Below are positions 61,901 through 64,000 of a DNA stretch of 64,000 bases, piece by piece; positions within the stretch are counted from its first letter, which is position 1; each line of letters begins with the position of its first letter. A program made the translations under genes and the position numbers. The stretch lies in the NCBI GenBank assembly GCA_036320915.1, contig JAXBDG010000013.1, forward strand, positions 248,001 to 312,000, given 5' to 3'. This DNA is from Linnemannia elongata. Taxonomy: Eukaryota; Mortierellomycota; Mortierellomycetes; Mortierellales; Mortierellaceae. The notes beneath the pieces are model-generated. The model was not told the origin of the DNA. It ran no database searches and was given only the letters and a program-made list of their open reading frames with translations.

Positions 61901-64000
61901 GCAACATCATCATGAACTCGATCAAGCTCTCGACCAAGGCCAAGGAACCTGTCAACTACTTTGTCCTTTTGCGGTCCCTGTTCAGGAGTATCGGTGGAGG
62001 TCGGTTCGAGTTGCTCTACAACGAGGTCAAGCCCTTGCTTCAGGTTTTGCTCGAGGGGCTCAACAGCCTTCTTGCTTTGGCCAACAAGCAGCACATGCGG
62101 GAACTCTTTGTTGAGCTCTGTTTGACAGTGCCCGTTCGCTTGAGTGTCTTGCTGCCCTATCTGAACTATCTCATGAACCCTCTGGTGTTGGCTCTCCAGG
62201 CAAGCCCAGAACTCGTGAGTCAAGGTCTCCGGACGCTGGAGCTTTGTATCGACAACCTGACGCAGGAGTTCTTGGACCCTATTATGGCCCCCGTCATTAC
62301 CGAGTTGATGAACGCCCTCTGGAAGCACCTCAAGCCTCTCCCTTACAGCCCGGTCCACAGCCATGCTGCCATGAGGATTCTCGGCAAGCTCGGTGGCAGG
62401 AACCGCAGGATGCTCAAATACCCACCCAAGCTTCAGCATCATTCGCCTGCGGATGTTGGTGTGGACATCAAGATCTACTTCGACCCAACGCTGAAGCCTC
62501 ACACCTTGCCTCTGGACGCTTCTTTAGCTCTCGCCGCTCAAACTCTGGAGGATCCCAACGCCAACATCTTTTACCGTGAGCATGCCTACAAGTTCCTCAA
62601 GGGATGTGTTCCTCTCCTCATCGACACTTCGCTTGGACAAGAGAACCTTGATGAGCAGATTCAGACCCGCATCGCCATCTTCTCGCCACAGGAGGCCACA
62701 TCCCGACTCAGCATTGTTACCAACGCCATGGATGTCGACAAGGAGAGCGGAGATCTTGGAAAGTTTGAGAACAGACGACCCCAGGCACCCCGGTCGCCTC
62801 CCTCTTCCAAGAAGCTGGCGCAGGAGCGTGCGCTGAATCTCGTCTTAAGATCGCTCTTCATGGCGGCCTCAATTGACGAGCTCAAGGACGACGCTTGGCC
62901 ATTCCTGCAGGGCCTTATTCACCACTTTGCGCTCCTCCAGGTCGGTGAGGCTCTGGATTTCAAGGAATCCAAGTCCCTCACCTTCGATGTGCACCACATC
63001 AAGGGTCAACTCCACTTGGATACCAACATCTTTGTGGACGCTGTCGTTGACATCATGACCTCGGAGAACCTACCCCTTCGCAAGCTTGCCGAGTCGGCCC
63101 TTCAGCTCCTCCACGAGACTTGCGTCACGGTTACGTCAAGCAAGGATGTCCTTTTCCAACTCCCCGTCTTCCATCTGTTCGCGACGCGCTTCTCTTCCAG
63201 TTGTTACAAGCAAGAATGGTTCCGCAAGAGCGGTGGTTGCTTTGGTATCTCGATTATGTGCTCCCAGCTGGATATGGGCGCCAAATGGATGCTGGATCAC
63301 GAACTCGAGTTTGTCAAGGCCTTGTTATACATCCTCAAGGACATGTCGCCTGAACTTGCTACCGGTAATGTAGAGGATGCTACGCAGACTTTGTCGCACG
63401 TCCTCAAGGTCTGCAACCGCCCCGAGGACAATGTCGAGTCGGCTGACCGCCAGGCCAAGTTCAACAACCTGATCGGCCTCTTGATCTCCGAGCTCTCCAA
63501 CTCTAACAGCTCTGTGCGTGAGACGATCCAATCCTCTTTCCAATTGCTCGCGGATTTGACAGGAAACGACGTGACTGAACTCCTCAAGCCCGTCCGCGAG
63601 CGGCTTTTGTCGCCCATCTTTGCAAAGCCTCTGCGAGCCCTTCCTTTTGCCATGCAAATCGGACACATTGACGCGATCACGTTCTGCCTGTCTCTCCGAC
63701 CACCCTTCCTGGACTTTAACGATGAGCTCGTCCGTCTCTTGCACGAAGCGCTGGCGCTCGCCGATGCAGAGGACCAGGCCTTGGTTCCACGAACTTCCCA
63801 GTACAAGAATGCGTCTTCGCTCATCAACCTGCGCATTGTCTGCATCAAACTACTTTCTGCTGCCATGGCTTGCAACGACTTTTGCTCCCCCAAGCAGAGC
63901 ACCACCCGCCAGCGCATCATTTCGGTCTTCTTCAAGTCTCTTTACAGCAAGTCTTCCGAGGTCGTTGAGGTTGCCAACAAGGGTTTGACGCAAGTCCTGG
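58989..64000 (+). CDS. TRA1: TRA1/TRRAP, SAGA and NuA4 subunit, 5' part (continues beyond window)
   Basis: Exons visible: 58989-59052, 59167-59324, 59426-59713, 59816-60019, 60120-60254, 60351-60479, 60577-60901, 60995-61195, then an open exon from 61283 to the right edge. This is about 1407 residues of a family of about 3700-3900. Recognisable Tra1 N-terminal HEAT segments are [102 protein letters not shown] and [13 protein letters not shown] at the edge. Tra1 is a pseudo-kinase PIKK scaffold that links activators to the SAGA and NuA4 histone acetyltransferases. The FAT, kinase-like and FATC parts lie outside. Early exons are separated by short introns of 86-114 nt, and the late part is one long exon. 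Confidence 0.93.

Overview
The window is nuclear DNA of an intron-rich filamentous fungus, most probably an early-diverging Mucoromycota/Mortierellomycota species. This rests on gene content and gene structure, not on any search. Protein-coding genes are split by many short introns (mostly 85-160 nt) with GTAAGT-like donors, CTAAC-like branch sites and TAG/CAG acceptors. The genes include Gln/Pro/Ser-rich proteins and a fungal-type hybrid histidine kinase, and also an Integrator subunit (INTS9) and a BRCA1-like RING-BRCT protein, two families largely missing from Dikarya. No rRNA, tRNA, CRISPR or intact transposon was recognised.

Layout. 1-8.0 kb: the N-terminal part of a Ser/Asn-rich protein (minus, cut by the window edge), an Apq12-like membrane protein (minus), INTS9 (plus, nine exons) and an AIG2/gamma-glutamylcyclotransferase-like gene (minus). 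9-17.7 kb: an acidic/Lys-rich chromatin-type protein with a linker-histone-like domain, then COPII coat SEC24. 17.7-23.2 kb: a 5.5 kb gene-poor, low-complexity stretch. 23.2-31.6 kb: a very large hybrid histidine kinase (PAS, GAF, HisKA, HATPase, receiver). 31.6-36.5 kb: mostly gene-poor, holding one secreted Pro/Thr repeat protein. 36.5-64 kb: gene-dense, with mitochondrial EF-G2, an XPG/FEN1-superfamily nuclease, DML1/Misato, a BLOC-1 subunit 4-like protein, a UCS myosin chaperone, CCT4, an unrecognised helical protein, the BRCA1-like protein, a small complex I-type subunit and the 5' third of TRA1.

Many neighbours are arranged as divergent pairs sharing a short promoter: Apq12-like/INTS9, AIG2-like/H15 protein, EF-G2/nuclease, DML1/BLOC1S4, unknown/BRCA1-like and complex I subunit/TRA1. 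The genes are mostly housekeeping and form no single pathway, but three mitochondrial genes (EF-G2, DML1, complex I subunit) and several chromatin, repair and RNA genes (INTS9, H15 protein, nuclease, BRCA1-like, TRA1) lie close together. An 8-bp word, CGCCACCA followed by A/T, recurs in at least five of these housekeeping promoters and is the most promising unexplained signal I found.

Exon boundaries were deduced by hand from reading frame, splice-site sequence and remembered family conservation. Untranslated regions were not defined. Where a boundary is doubtful the entry says so.
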